From NCBI GenBank assembly GCA_947458745.1, contig CANGYQ010000012.1, positions 1 to 64,000 of the forward strand: 64,000 bases of DNA. Direction: 5' to 3'. The notes beneath the pieces are model-generated. The model saw only the letters and a program-made list of their open reading frames with translations, was not told the DNA's origin and did not search any database. How positions within the stretch are numbered: position 1 is the first letter of the stretch; every line of letters starts with the position of its first letter. The position numbers were made by a program, and so were the translations under genes. This document shows, piece after piece, positions 25,024 to 33,085 of the stretch. Origin of the DNA: Bryobacteraceae bacterium (GTDB lineage: Bacteria > Acidobacteriota > Terriglobia > Bryobacterales > Bryobacteraceae).

Positions 25024-26710
25024 CCTTCATGGTGGGCGTCAGTTCGCCAGTGGCGATGGAGAAGTCGGCTTCTAGCACTTTGAACTTGCGGATCTGCTCA
25101 AACGAAGCCAGCTGCGCGTTGGCCTTCTTGACGGCCGCCTTCACGGCATCCTGGGCCGCGGCTTCGGCCATGCCTTTCTTGGCGTCCGGATTCAACGTGA
25201 TCAAGGCCGTGATGAAGGGCAGCTTGTCCCCCACCAGCAACACGTTGCTGATCAGCGGATCGCCCTTGAACAGCGACTCGACGCGGCCCGGGTAGATCTT
25301 CTTGCCGTTCGAGGCCACCAGCAGTTCCTTCTTGCGGCCGGTGATTTTGACATAGCCATCCGGTGCAATCTCGGCGATATCACCCGTGTAGAGCCAGCCG
25401 TCGCGCAGCACTTGCGCGGTCGCCGCCGGGTCGTTGTAATAGCCGGAGAAGATGGTGGGCCCTTTCAGCAGCAGTTCGCCGTCATCGGCCAGCTTGTGTT
25501 CGATGTAGCTGGACAGCAGCTTGCCAATGGAGCCCGGCTGGATGGCGTTGATGGGGTTCATGTGAGTGACGCCGCCTTCGGTGAGCCCGTAGCCTTCAAT
25601 CAGCGACATCCCAATCGCCTCATAAAACAGCGCCAGATCCTTACCCAAGGGCGCCGAGCCCGAAACTGCGAACTTCAGCCGCCCGCCCAACCGCGCGCGG
25701 ACTTTGGCAAACAGCACCGCATCCGCCAAGCCCAGTGGCGCTGAGATCCACGGTGGCACGCTTTGCCCGGCACGCTTCAACTCGGCGGCCCGGGCCCCCA
25801 AGCCCACCGCTCCATAGAAGAGCTTCTGCACCACCGGCGGCTTCTTCTTGATCTCTGTGCAGACCGATGAATAGACCCGCTCCCAAACCCGCGGTGGTGC
25901 CAGCAACATCGTCGGCTTGATCGACTGCATCTCTTGTGGCAGCCGCATCAGGCTTTCCGAGAACCAGACCGGCATGCCGTAGATGATCGGCAGCAGTTCT
26001 CCCACCACGCGCTGCGCAATGTGGGCCGAGGGCAAAAAAGCGATGGTGCAATCCTGCGGCGTCAGCGGGACGGCACCCGGGCCCATCTCGATGTTCTTGA
26101 CCAGCGCGGAATGCGTCACCAGGCCCATCTTGGGCTCACCCGTCGCGCCGCTGGTGAGGTAGAGAATCGCTTGTGAGGCGGGCGTCACATCGGCTTGTAC
26201 CCGGGCAAAGAAACCAGGATCGGCCGCAATCGCCTGCCGCCCTTGCTCCCGCAATTGATCGAGAGATAGCACATGGGGCTCTTCGCCGGTCAGAAGCACC
26301 CAGGTGACCTCCACCGGATTCTCCCGCATGCCTTCGGTCAACATGCGCTTGGTCTTGGGGTCTTCGACAAACAAAACCTTCGCGCCACACGCCCGCAGAT
26401 TGCGGATGTTCTCCGCCACCGGATTCGACGTGTAGAGCGCCGCGGAGATAGAGCCGTTGGTCATCACGCCCAGATCGGCAAAGTAGAACTCGGCGCGCGT
26501 TTCCGAATAGAGAGCCACCATCTCACCCGGTTGCACGCCCAACTGGCGAAGTCCGCAGGCCACTTCCATCACAGCTTGCTTGTATTCCACCCAGCTCCAG
26601 ACGTTGTACTGGGTGGGTTTGGTGCCGGCGATCGGCTGGTGGAGCGCGGCGGCTTTACCCTGCGCGGCAGCCGTATGTTCCAAGACAGAGAAGACGGTGG
26701 AATGAGACAT
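24947..26710 (-). CDS. Long-chain acyl-CoA synthetase (AMP-forming)
   Basis: 587-residue adenylate-forming enzyme that activates fatty acids to acyl-CoA. The AMP-binding signature appears as LTSGATGEPKMGLVTH, with Ala in place of the usual second Thr. Other motifs are YGLTEGG (adenine contact), YTGDIAEIAPDGYVKITGRKKEL and the C-terminal domain with GKKIYPGRVESL. The FACS-type linker and the eukaryotic-like N-terminus (AVMEVACGLRQLGVQPGEMVALYSETRAEF) place it with large bacterial FadD-like enzymes. It ends inside the tail of tsaE. It starts two bases inside an alternative upstream start of the divergent IMPase-like gene, leaving only 25 bases between the two chosen start codons. Confidence 0.9.
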   Translation of the reverse strand: MSHSTVFSVLEHTAAAQGKAAALHQPIAGTKPTQYNVWSWVEYKQAVMEVACGLRQLGVQPGEMVALYSETRAEFYFADLGVMTNGSISAALYTSNPVAENIRNLRACGAKVLFVEDPKTKRMLTEGMRENPVEVTWVLLTGEEPHVLSLDQLREQGRQAIAADPGFFARVQADVTPASQAILYLTSGATGEPKMGLVTHSALVKNIEMGPGAVPLTPQDCTIAFLPSAHIAQRVVGELLPIIYGMPVWFSESLMRLPQEMQSIKPTMLLAPPRVWERVYSSVCTEIKKKPPVVQKLFYGAVGLGARAAELKRAGQSVPPWISAPLGLADAVLFAKVRARLGGRLKFAVSGSAPLGKDLALFYEAIGMSLIEGYGLTEGGVTHMNPINAIQPGSIGKLLSSYIEHKLADDGELLLKGPTIFSGYYNDPAATAQVLRDGWLYTGDIAEIAPDGYVKITGRKKELLVASNGKKIYPGRVESLFKGDPLISNVLLVGDKLPFITALITLNPDAKKGMAEAAAQDAVKAAVKKANAQLASFEQIRKFKVLEADFSIATGELTPTMKVRRTKVLEKYKSLVEEMYAGKEESH

Positions 26711-26735
26711 GCTCTCGCAAGTTTACGATAGCTGT

Positions 26736-27512
26736 ATGCCCTATCAATCAGAGCTGGCGGTGGCCCGCGCAGCCGCCCGTGAAGCCGGCGCGTTGGCGCT
26801 CCACTATCAAGGCAAGGTGGACCCCGAGACAAAGTCCGATAACTCCCCCGTCACCAAGGCCGACAAAGAGAGCGAACACCTGATCAGTTCCCTGCTCTCA
26901 GTCCAGTTTGCTGACGATGGCTTACTGGGAGAAGAAGGCGCGGCGCGGGAGTCCAAGAGCGGCCGCCGCTGGATCATCGACCCCATCGACGGCACCCGCG
27001 ACTTCGTCCGCGGCAACCCGCTGTGGGGCGTTCTGATTGGCCTCGAAGACCATGGCGAAGTGGTAGTGGGCGTCGCCCACTTCCCGGGCCTGGGCCGCAT
27101 GTATTCGGCCGCCATTGGCGAAGGCGCGTGGCGTGATGGCGAGCGCATTCAGGCCTCGATCAAGACGCGCTTTGACGAAAGCGTACTGATGGTAAATGGC
27201 TGCTCGTTCATCGAGGGATCGCAAATGGGCGAGCGCATCGCCTCCACGCTGGTGCACAACTTTACGAAGTTCTGGGCGGTCCGCTCCCTGGGCGGTAGCA
27301 TCGACGCCTGCATGGTGGCGTCCGGCGAGGCCGAAGTTTGGCTGGAACCCAAGGTAGCCCCCTGGGACTTGGCCGCGCACAAGATCATACTGGAAGAAGC
27401 CGGAGCGAAGTTCCTGACGCTGGACGGCGGCTCGGCCATCGACGCCGGCCACGCCATCGGTTGCAGCGCAGGCGTGGAAGGGGCGGTGCGCAAGTGGTTG
27501 GGCATCCCCTAG
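26736..27512 (+). CDS. Inositol monophosphatase-family phosphatase (histidinol-phosphatase-like)
   Basis: 258 residues from the ATG at 26736 (MPYQSELAVARAAAREAG), where family similarity begins; an in-frame ATG at 26709 would lie inside the divergent gene. Metal and phosphate motifs are LLGEEGA, the core IDPIDGTRDFVRG and the C-terminal APWDLAAHKIILEEAGAKF, all intact. Members hydrolyse inositol phosphate, histidinol phosphate, 3'-phosphoadenosine 5'-phosphate and others; IDPIDGTRDFVRG with the W-G-V-L-I-G context is common in the HisN group. No histidine gene is close, so the substrate stays open. Confidence 0.87.
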   Translation: MPYQSELAVARAAAREAGALALHYQGKVDPETKSDNSPVTKADKESEHLISSLLSVQFADDGLLGEEGAARESKSGRRWIIDPIDGTRDFVRGNPLWGVLIGLEDHGEVVVGVAHFPGLGRMYSAAIGEGAWRDGERIQASIKTRFDESVLMVNGCSFIEGSQMGERIASTLVHNFTKFWAVRSLGGSIDACMVASGEAEVWLEPKVAPWDLAAHKIILEEAGAKFLTLDGGSAIDAGHAIGCSAGVEGAVRKWLGIP

Positions 27513-27525
27513 TCTGGCGGGCGTT

Positions 27526-28296
27526 GTGATCGTCGCCTTCGAAGGCGCGCCCGGGGTGGGCAAATCGACCACGGCGGCAGCGTTGTCAGCGTCGGGCGCT
27601 GTCGTCGTCCCGGAAGTAAACCTGCTTTTCGCCCGGCCCACGCCGGAACCAGTTGACTGGTATCTGGACCGCCAGAACGCTCGCTGGGAGATGGCCGCGC
27701 TGCAGGCACGGCACGGACGGTTGGCCATTCTGGACGGCGATCCTTTTCAGCCATTGTGGTTCGGCTGGATTTTCCGGGAGGGCCCCTGGGTAAGGTCGCA
27801 TGACGCGCTTCAGTTCTATCGCCAGCGCATCCTCGATGGACGACTCGCGTTTCCCGATCGCTACGTCTTCTTCACCTTGCCGGAGCCTCTGCGTCGTCAA
27901 CGGTTGCTCGAGCGGGAGCGCGCCCGAGGCTTCGGCGAAGAACGCGCCCAGCAGAAAGCCGCGCGCTACGCCCCTCTAGTGGAACCCCAGCGGCAATACT
28001 TCGACGCCCTCACAACCCGTTTCCCGGACTGGGTGGTGACGCTGGAACCAACCTCCCTGGAACAGAGCACCGACATCATCCAAGCTCTGCACCCCCCTGT
28101 CGACGCCTCCCCCAGCATCAGAGGTAGCCAACTTCATGGGCTCTTGGCTAGCAGCGCACGAGCCTTGGGATTGCAATTACTAGTGGGGCGCGTCTCCACA
28201 TGGCAGATAATCATTCCATGCTCCGCCGACACTTTCTCGCGGCCACCGCGGCCAGCCTCACTGCCGCCGCCGCAGGCCCCCGCATTCTGGGCCTGA
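27526..28296 (+). CDS. P-loop kinase-like protein
   Basis: 256-residue nucleoside/nucleotide-kinase-like ATPase. Walker A is GAPGVGKST at 7-15; a LID-like Arg-rich segment is seen at RRQRLLERERARGFGEE, and DGDPFQPLWFGW could hold the catalytic Asp. The start is GTG at 27526, 13 bases after the IMPase gene. Similarity to a compact kinase fold would end near residue 190; the last 60 or so residues are Pro/Ser-rich, and the final 97 bases overlap the start of the next gene in another frame, so the natural stop may have been lost. I cannot name the substrate. Confidence 0.65.
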   Translation: MIVAFEGAPGVGKSTTAAALSASGAVVVPEVNLLFARPTPEPVDWYLDRQNARWEMAALQARHGRLAILDGDPFQPLWFGWIFREGPWVRSHDALQFYRQRILDGRLAFPDRYVFFTLPEPLRRQRLLERERARGFGEERAQQKAARYAPLVEPQRQYFDALTTRFPDWVVTLEPTSLEQSTDIIQALHPPVDASPSIRGSQLHGLLASSARALGLQLLVGRVSTWQIIIPCSADTFSRPPRPASLPPPQAPAFWA

Positions 28297-29111
28297 ACCT
28301 TTACACTGTGCGTGATCCCTTGGCCACCAAGCCCGCCGAAACGTACAAGGCATTAGCTGCACTCGGCATCACCGAACTGGAAGTACGACCGGACAATCTG
28401 CGGAATCACGCGGAGATGATCAAAGCCGCCGGACTGAAGCCCAAGCATCTGTTTATCGAATCCCCCATCGTTACAGGCACCTGGGAGCCGTGGCGGGAAC
28501 TGTCCGCCCGCATGGCCAAGCGGATGAAGATGGCTCCGCCCAACCCGGACGCGCCTAAGCCGACGCTGGAGGAGATGATCACGCTGGCCAAGCAGCACGG
28601 TGTCGAGCGGATCGGCCTCAGCTTTCTGCTGCCGGAGGAGCGTGAGGGCTCGATCGATAAACTGAACCGCGCCGCGGCGGCCTGCTCCGCCGCAGGTATC
28701 GGCTTCTACTATCACAACCATGCCTTTGAGTTCGAAGGTGAGCCCGGTGCCCGCTTCATTGATCGGCTGTACAAGGATCTGGACAAGCGCGCCAAGCTGG
28801 AAATGGACGTCTTCTGGGTGGCCATCGGCGGCGCTGACCCGGCGGCGATGCTGAAGCAATGGAAGGGCCGCGTCGGCTCAGTCCACCTGAAGGACGTCTC
28901 CACCACCGCCCCGCGCAAAGTGCAGGAGTTTTCGATGCCGCCCACCTCTTTTGCCGAAGTGGGGTCCGGGACGCTGGACTGGAAGAGCATCCTTGCGGCA
29001 GCCAAAGCTGCGGGCGTGGAGCACTATTTCATCGAGCAGGATGCCACCCCCGGCGATCCGCTGGCGAGCGTCCGCAAGAGTGTCCAGTACTTGCGCGGCT
29101 TGAAGGGGTAA
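28200..29111 (+). CDS. Tat-exported sugar phosphate isomerase/epimerase (AP_endonuc_2 TIM barrel)
   Basis: 303 residues. The N-terminus has a twin-arginine motif LRRHFLAATAASL followed by an Ala-rich segment, which predicts folded export through Tat. The mature part is a xylose-isomerase-like TIM barrel: NLYTVRDPL, ELEVRPDNL, metal-binding NHAFEFEGEPG, LEMDVFWV and VHLKDVS, and a late GSGTLDWKSILAAA motif. Such exported isomerases are abundant in Solibacter-like Acidobacteriota and Planctomycetes, where substrates are unknown. The first ATG at 28200 has GGGGCG upstream; an internal ATG at 28218 starts exactly at the twin-arginine peptide and is an alternative. Confidence 0.85.
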   Translation: MADNHSMLRRHFLAATAASLTAAAAGPRILGLNLYTVRDPLATKPAETYKALAALGITELEVRPDNLRNHAEMIKAAGLKPKHLFIESPIVTGTWEPWRELSARMAKRMKMAPPNPDAPKPTLEEMITLAKQHGVERIGLSFLLPEEREGSIDKLNRAAAACSAAGIGFYYHNHAFEFEGEPGARFIDRLYKDLDKRAKLEMDVFWVAIGGADPAAMLKQWKGRVGSVHLKDVSTTAPRKVQEFSMPPTSFAEVGSGTLDWKSILAAAKAAGVEHYFIEQDATPGDPLASVRKSVQYLRGLKG

Positions 29112-29201
29112 CCCAAACCCGCCGCAAAGCTGCCGCAAAGCCCCTGCCAAGCCGTCTGAGTTGATAGACTGATGGGTTAAAATCCATCACGAGGTATTTC
29201 C

Positions 29202-30617
29202 GTGTCGAACTCTTCCACGCCCAACCCTGAATCCAACCCCACGCGGCGCACCGCCACCAAGGCCGTCGCCGCCGCCGCTTTGGCCGCGCCATTCATTTCG
29301 AAAGTGAAAGCCGCCAACGACATCGTCAACTACGGCTTCATCGGATCGGGTGGCCGTGGCCAGTACCTGCTGGGCCATATGAAGGGCCTCGACAATGGCC
29401 GCTGTGTGGCCATTGCCGACATCGTGGAGGAGAATGCCCGCAAGGGTGCCACCGCCATCGGCAGTGACCCCAAGCTATACAAGGACTACCGCGAGATGCT
29501 GGCGGACAAGAACATTGACGCCGTCTGCATCGCCACGCCGCTGTTTACGCACTTCCCAGTCACCAAGGACGCGCTCGATGCCGGCAAGCACGTGTTCTGC
29601 GAAAAGTCGCTGGTGTTCACGGCGCAGGAAGTGCACGCCCTGCGCGCGCTGGCGAATTCCAAGCCCAAGCAAGTGCTGCAGGTCGGCCTCCAGCGCCGCT
29701 ATTCAAAGTTTTACGACGCCGCCCGCCAGATGATCGACAAGGGCATGATCGGCGATGTGCAGCATGTGTACGCGCAGTGGCACCGCGGCCCGATGGGTGC
29801 CTGGCGCATGAAACCGCAGGCAGCCGGTCAGTCCAAGGAGATGTGGGAGATCGCCAACTGGCGACTCTTCCGGAAGTACTCCGGCGGGCTAGTAGCGGAA
29901 CTCGCTTCGCACCAAATCGACGTGGCGGACCGCATGTTCGGGGCTAACCCCGAATTCGTCGTCGGCGTTGGCGGCCTGGACACGATGAAGGACGGCCGCG
30001 ATGTGTACGACAACATCCAGCTGATCTTCAAGTACCCCAAGGGCCAGAAGCTGGTCTACAGCTCGAACTCCACCAATGAGCATTGCCCCCTGTTCGGCGG
30101 CCAGCGCACTCAGTTCGGCGAAATGATCATGGGCACCGCCGGCACGATCCACATCACCGTCGGCACCGATAAGGAACCGGCCCTGGGCTTGTGGTTTGTC
30201 GAAGCCAACCCGCCCAAGCGCAGCGGCGAAAAGAAGGAAGGCGCCCCGGCCACCGCGTCGCTCGCCTCCACCGGCAAGGGCCAGACCGCCCTGCCGATTC
30301 TCCTCGATCGGGACGCCATGAAGGGCAACGAAAGCTTCCTCGAAAAGGAACTGAAGTTCGCCAAGCTGTGGCTCTACAAGAAGGGCGTCTCGCTTCCGGA
30401 AGAAGACCGGAACCCAGTGGATGTCGCGATGGAAAGCTTCTTGAACGATTGCAAGCGCGGGTCCAAGCCGAAGGCCGATCTCGAAACCGGCCTGGCGGAT
30501 TCAAGCGCCGTCATCCTGGCCAACCTGGCCATGGACGAAGGCCGCCGCGTCTACTTCAACGAGATCGACAAGATGGGCAAGGGCGAAGCGGCTCCGGCAG
30601 CCAAGAAGAAGGCCTAG
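29202..30617 (+). CDS. Tat-exported Gfo/Idh/MocA-family oxidoreductase
   Basis: 471 residues. A possible twin-arginine peptide (TRRTATKAVAAAALAAPF) is followed by the NAD-binding Rossmann motif GFIGSGGRGQYLLGHM and the family CEKSLVFTAQEVHAL (EKP is the usual form). The C-terminal half is the substrate domain (GGLVAELASHQIDVADRMFG, with the His common in catalysis). The GTG start at 29202 has GAGG seven bases upstream. It follows the sugar isomerase by 90 bases, so both probably act on the same exported sugar pathway. A terminator follows. Enzymes of this export type are thought to carry their cofactor tightly bound. Confidence 0.88.
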   Translation: MSNSSTPNPESNPTRRTATKAVAAAALAAPFISKVKAANDIVNYGFIGSGGRGQYLLGHMKGLDNGRCVAIADIVEENARKGATAIGSDPKLYKDYREMLADKNIDAVCIATPLFTHFPVTKDALDAGKHVFCEKSLVFTAQEVHALRALANSKPKQVLQVGLQRRYSKFYDAARQMIDKGMIGDVQHVYAQWHRGPMGAWRMKPQAAGQSKEMWEIANWRLFRKYSGGLVAELASHQIDVADRMFGANPEFVVGVGGLDTMKDGRDVYDNIQLIFKYPKGQKLVYSSNSTNEHCPLFGGQRTQFGEMIMGTAGTIHITVGTDKEPALGLWFVEANPPKRSGEKKEGAPATASLASTGKGQTALPILLDRDAMKGNESFLEKELKFAKLWLYKKGVSLPEEDRNPVDVAMESFLNDCKRGSKPKADLETGLADSSAVILANLAMDEGRRVYFNEIDKMGKGEAAPAAKKKA

Positions 30618-30635
30618 CGAAGCCAAGTTTAAGGG

Positions 30636-30672
30636 AAGGCCGCCTGTTCCATTCGGAGCGTGGCGGCCTTTT
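30636..30672 (+). terminator. Rho-independent terminator
   Basis: Perfect 9-bp stem AAGGCCGCC/GGCGGCCTT with a 17-base loop followed by TTTTC, 19 bases after the stop of the Gfo/Idh/MocA gene. The A/T-flanked stem may also act on the minus strand for the PEP-CTERM gene, which ends at 30747. Confidence 0.75.
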
Positions 30673-30746
30673 CATTTGCACTTGGAATCGGGCAGCCAAC
30701 TTCGCCCATTGGCCGAGATCTCAGCGCAGGTGCGAGCGGAGTTCCT

Positions 30747-31349
30747 CTAGCGGGTGAGGCGACGGAGCGCCGCAACCCCCACCAGCCCAATTCCCAGCAG
30801 CCAGGTGCCCGTTGGCTCCGGAATGCCCGTGTATAGCGTGACCGCGTCATACGTTTGCCCGCCCCATGGATTGGGCCGGAACGGACTGACACCTAGTTCG
30901 CCTTCAACGCGGTAGAGGTTTAGCCCCACCCGATCCACGGTCATCCAACCGCCGGCGGGCATCAATTCCAGCATGTTCCCATAATTGGGATCATCCGGGT
31001 CGTAGCTGCGGAGCCACCCAATCTCGATCAAGACAAAATCGCGGAGAAGATCACCCGAGCCACCATCGAATTGCCGGTCGTGGGTGATGCGCACAACGTC
31101 GATCACGTCGCGAGGGCCCGGCCAACCGCCGATCATCACCGAACCACTGTCCACTTCAACACAGTAAGGCGTCGGATCCACACATTCGGCAGCCATGTTG
31201 GGACGAAGCAACTGCACACTCAGGCCTGGAAACGCCGAACCACCGGGAGCGGAGAAGACCGGATAGTACGGAGTGCTGGTGTAGATCGGAGCCCCGAACA
31301 AGGGGACGGCAGCCAGGAGAAAGCTGCCCAAAATCGTTGTGCTCTTCAT
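30747..31349 (-). CDS. PEP-CTERM domain protein
   Basis: 200 residues from the ATG at 31349, chosen because the signal peptide MKSTTILGSFLLAAVPLFGA begins there with AGGTG seven bases upstream; the frame stays open further but without support. The mature part is a beta-rich domain with paired Asp and Gly residues (DPDDPNYGN). The C-terminus carries the sorting signal: IPEP, a hydrophobic helix (TGTWLLGIGLVGVAAL) and the basic end RRLTR. PEP-CTERM proteins are cleaved by an exosortase and linked to exopolysaccharide export. No exosortase gene is in the window. Confidence 0.8.
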   Translation of the reverse strand: MKSTTILGSFLLAAVPLFGAPIYTSTPYYPVFSAPGGSAFPGLSVQLLRPNMAAECVDPTPYCVEVDSGSVMIGGWPGPRDVIDVVRITHDRQFDGGSGDLLRDFVLIEIGWLRSYDPDDPNYGNMLELMPAGGWMTVDRVGLNLYRVEGELGVSPFRPNPWGGQTYDAVTLYTGIPEPTGTWLLGIGLVGVAALRRLTR

Positions 31350-31460
31350 GGAGCACCTGCTTTCCGGCGGGGCCACGAAGATCCAATCCATCGTGGAACC
31401 TCGCCTAGGGCCATCATGCGCGCGGCAGGGGGCGGTGTCAATGGTCAAGCGAGACCGCTG

Positions 31461-32012
31461 CTAGTACGTCAACTCGCCTTCGAACAACATCTTCCTGGGG
31501 TCCAGCCGGGCGTTGCGGTAGTTGCCGGTGACGCCGGGCAGGTAGAGCTCGAAGCGGAGTTCTTTTTGGCCGACTAAGTCAGGCCGCGGAAATACCAGGC
31601 GCAGTGTGGGATCGGTAGGCGTGGGGGGCAGATGCCCGGCGGCCTTCACCTTCTTCCGGCCCAGTACCATGAAGCTTTGTTCCTCCATGCTCTTGCTCTC
31701 GCCACTGTCGGCGAATGCCGCGAGATTCTGGATGGGAATGGCGACGATCAGTACCTTCTGACTCAGCAGATCTTCGAGCTCAGGGTCGAGTTCCATGCTC
31801 TTGCGGCGGCGCAACTCCTGCTCGGCAAGCCGGATGGGTTTGGCGGAGGCCAGATAGACCGGGATCGCCCCCATGGTGCCGCCCACGGTGTCTTCGGCCA
31901 GGGTGCCCCAGGGGGAATTCGAGAGAAGGCTGGCGATTTGGACGTCGGTCCAATCCTTCACTGGCTTGGTGACCCAGAAAGGATCAAGCGCCAGCAGCAA
32001 TAGCCAGATCAC
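31461..32012 (-). CDS. Exported protein of unknown function with DWTD/SPW motif
   Basis: 183 residues. The N-terminus is a short hydrophobic stretch (MIWLLLLALDPFW) then KPVKDWTDVQIASLLSNSPWG. This motif, a KDWTD followed about ten residues later by NSPW, is one I recall from exported proteins of Acidobacteriota, none with a known role. A beta-rich middle follows (KVLIVAIPIQNLAAF) and a C-terminal region ending DPRKMLFEGELTY. It lies on the same strand as the PEP-CTERM gene 111 bases on, and starts 63 bases from the divergent epimerase-like gene. Confidence 0.6.
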   Translation of the reverse strand: MIWLLLLALDPFWVTKPVKDWTDVQIASLLSNSPWGTLAEDTVGGTMGAIPVYLASAKPIRLAEQELRRRKSMELDPELEDLLSQKVLIVAIPIQNLAAFADSGESKSMEEQSFMVLGRKKVKAAGHLPPTPTDPTLRLVFPRPDLVGQKELRFELYLPGVTGNYRNARLDPRKMLFEGELTY

Positions 32013-32075
32013 AGTCTTAGGCTAGCAGGGCCAGGCTGACAGGACCCGGTGCACAGGAGGTATGCTCAAAGGCGC

Positions 32076-33080
32076 GTGAAACTCTCGACCTACCGGGGCC
32101 GCCAGGCCGCCACCATTGAAAACGACCGCTTGCGCGTCACCGTGATGCAGGAAGGCGGGCACATCGCCGCGATTACCCATCTGGCCTCGGGCGTCAATCC
32201 GTTGTGGACGCCACCGTGGCCCTCCATCGAGCCGTCCACCTACGACCCGGCCAAGCATCCCGAGTATGGCGGCAATTCCGAAAGCAAGCTGCTGACCGGC
32301 ATCATGGGCCACAACCTGTGTCTGGACCTCTTTGGTGCTCCGTCCCTGGAAGAGGCCGCCGCCGGCATCAGCGTGCACGGAGAAGCCAACGTCGTGCGGC
32401 ACACGTTTGGAGAGACGGCCAGCGGCATGACCGCAAGCTGCCGGATGCCGGGTGCGCAGCTGGATTTTTCGCGGCGGCTGACGCTCAATGGCGACACGCT
32501 GAGCTTCGAAGAGACGGTCACTAACCTGGCGCCTTCGGATCGGCCGGTGGCCTGGACGCAGCACGTCACGCTGGGTCCGCCCTTCATCGAACGCGGTGTC
32601 ACCAAGTTCGAAATGCCGGGCACCCGCTGCCGCACGTTTGAATCGGACTTCACCGACGGCAAGGGCAAGATGGCCATCGGCAAGGATTTCGATTGGCCCA
32701 ACATGCCGGGCGTTGACGGCAAGACCCACGACCTGACCACCTACTGGCGCGACGAAGTAGCCGCGGGCTTTGCGACCGTCCTGATGGACCCGCACCGCGA
32801 AGAGGCCTACTTCCACGCCTCCGCCCAGGGCTTAACGTTGACCTACCGCTGGAAGCGGAGCGACTTTCCGTGGTTGGGCATCTGGGACGAATGCCACGCC
32901 CGCACGGCACCGCCTTGGAACGGCCGGACCATTACGCGAGGCCTGGAATTTGGCGCCTCGCCCTTCCCCGAATCGCGCCGCGCCATGATTGACCGCAAGG
33001 AACTGTTCGGCGTGCCCGGCTATCGCTGGATTCCGGCCAAGACCGCAGTGACCGTCCGATATTCGGCCACGCTGCGATAA
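32076..33080 (+). CDS. Aldose-1-epimerase-like / galactose mutarotase-fold protein
   Basis: 334 residues from the GTG at 32076, which begins KLSTYRGRQAATIEND, where the fold starts; an AGGAGG at 32055-32060 stands rather far upstream and a GTG at 32049 is an alternative. The sequence has the features of a sugar-binding galactose-mutarotase fold: an N-terminal IENDRLRVTVMQEGGHIAAI, GIMGHNLCLDLFG in the middle, the WTQHVTLGPPFIERG motif with a His like the one that acts in mutarotases, and a C-terminal TRGLEFGASPF. The substrate is unknown. It could also be a DUF4432-like protein. Confidence 0.7.
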   Translation: MKLSTYRGRQAATIENDRLRVTVMQEGGHIAAITHLASGVNPLWTPPWPSIEPSTYDPAKHPEYGGNSESKLLTGIMGHNLCLDLFGAPSLEEAAAGISVHGEANVVRHTFGETASGMTASCRMPGAQLDFSRRLTLNGDTLSFEETVTNLAPSDRPVAWTQHVTLGPPFIERGVTKFEMPGTRCRTFESDFTDGKGKMAIGKDFDWPNMPGVDGKTHDLTTYWRDEVAAGFATVLMDPHREEAYFHASAQGLTLTYRWKRSDFPWLGIWDECHARTAPPWNGRTITRGLEFGASPFPESRRAMIDRKELFGVPGYRWIPAKTAVTVRYSATLR

Positions 33081-33085
33081 AGGAA

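Noticed and set aside
32062-32079. Mini reading frame MLKGA ending at the GTG start of the mutarotase-like gene, with AGGAGG before it
   Set aside because: Five codons only; the AGGAGG is too close to this ATG for good initiation, and coincidence is likely. Kept only as a remark.
32022-32816. 264-residue minus-strand frame opposite the mutarotase-like gene
   Set aside because: No recognisable domain and complete overlap with a better supported gene.
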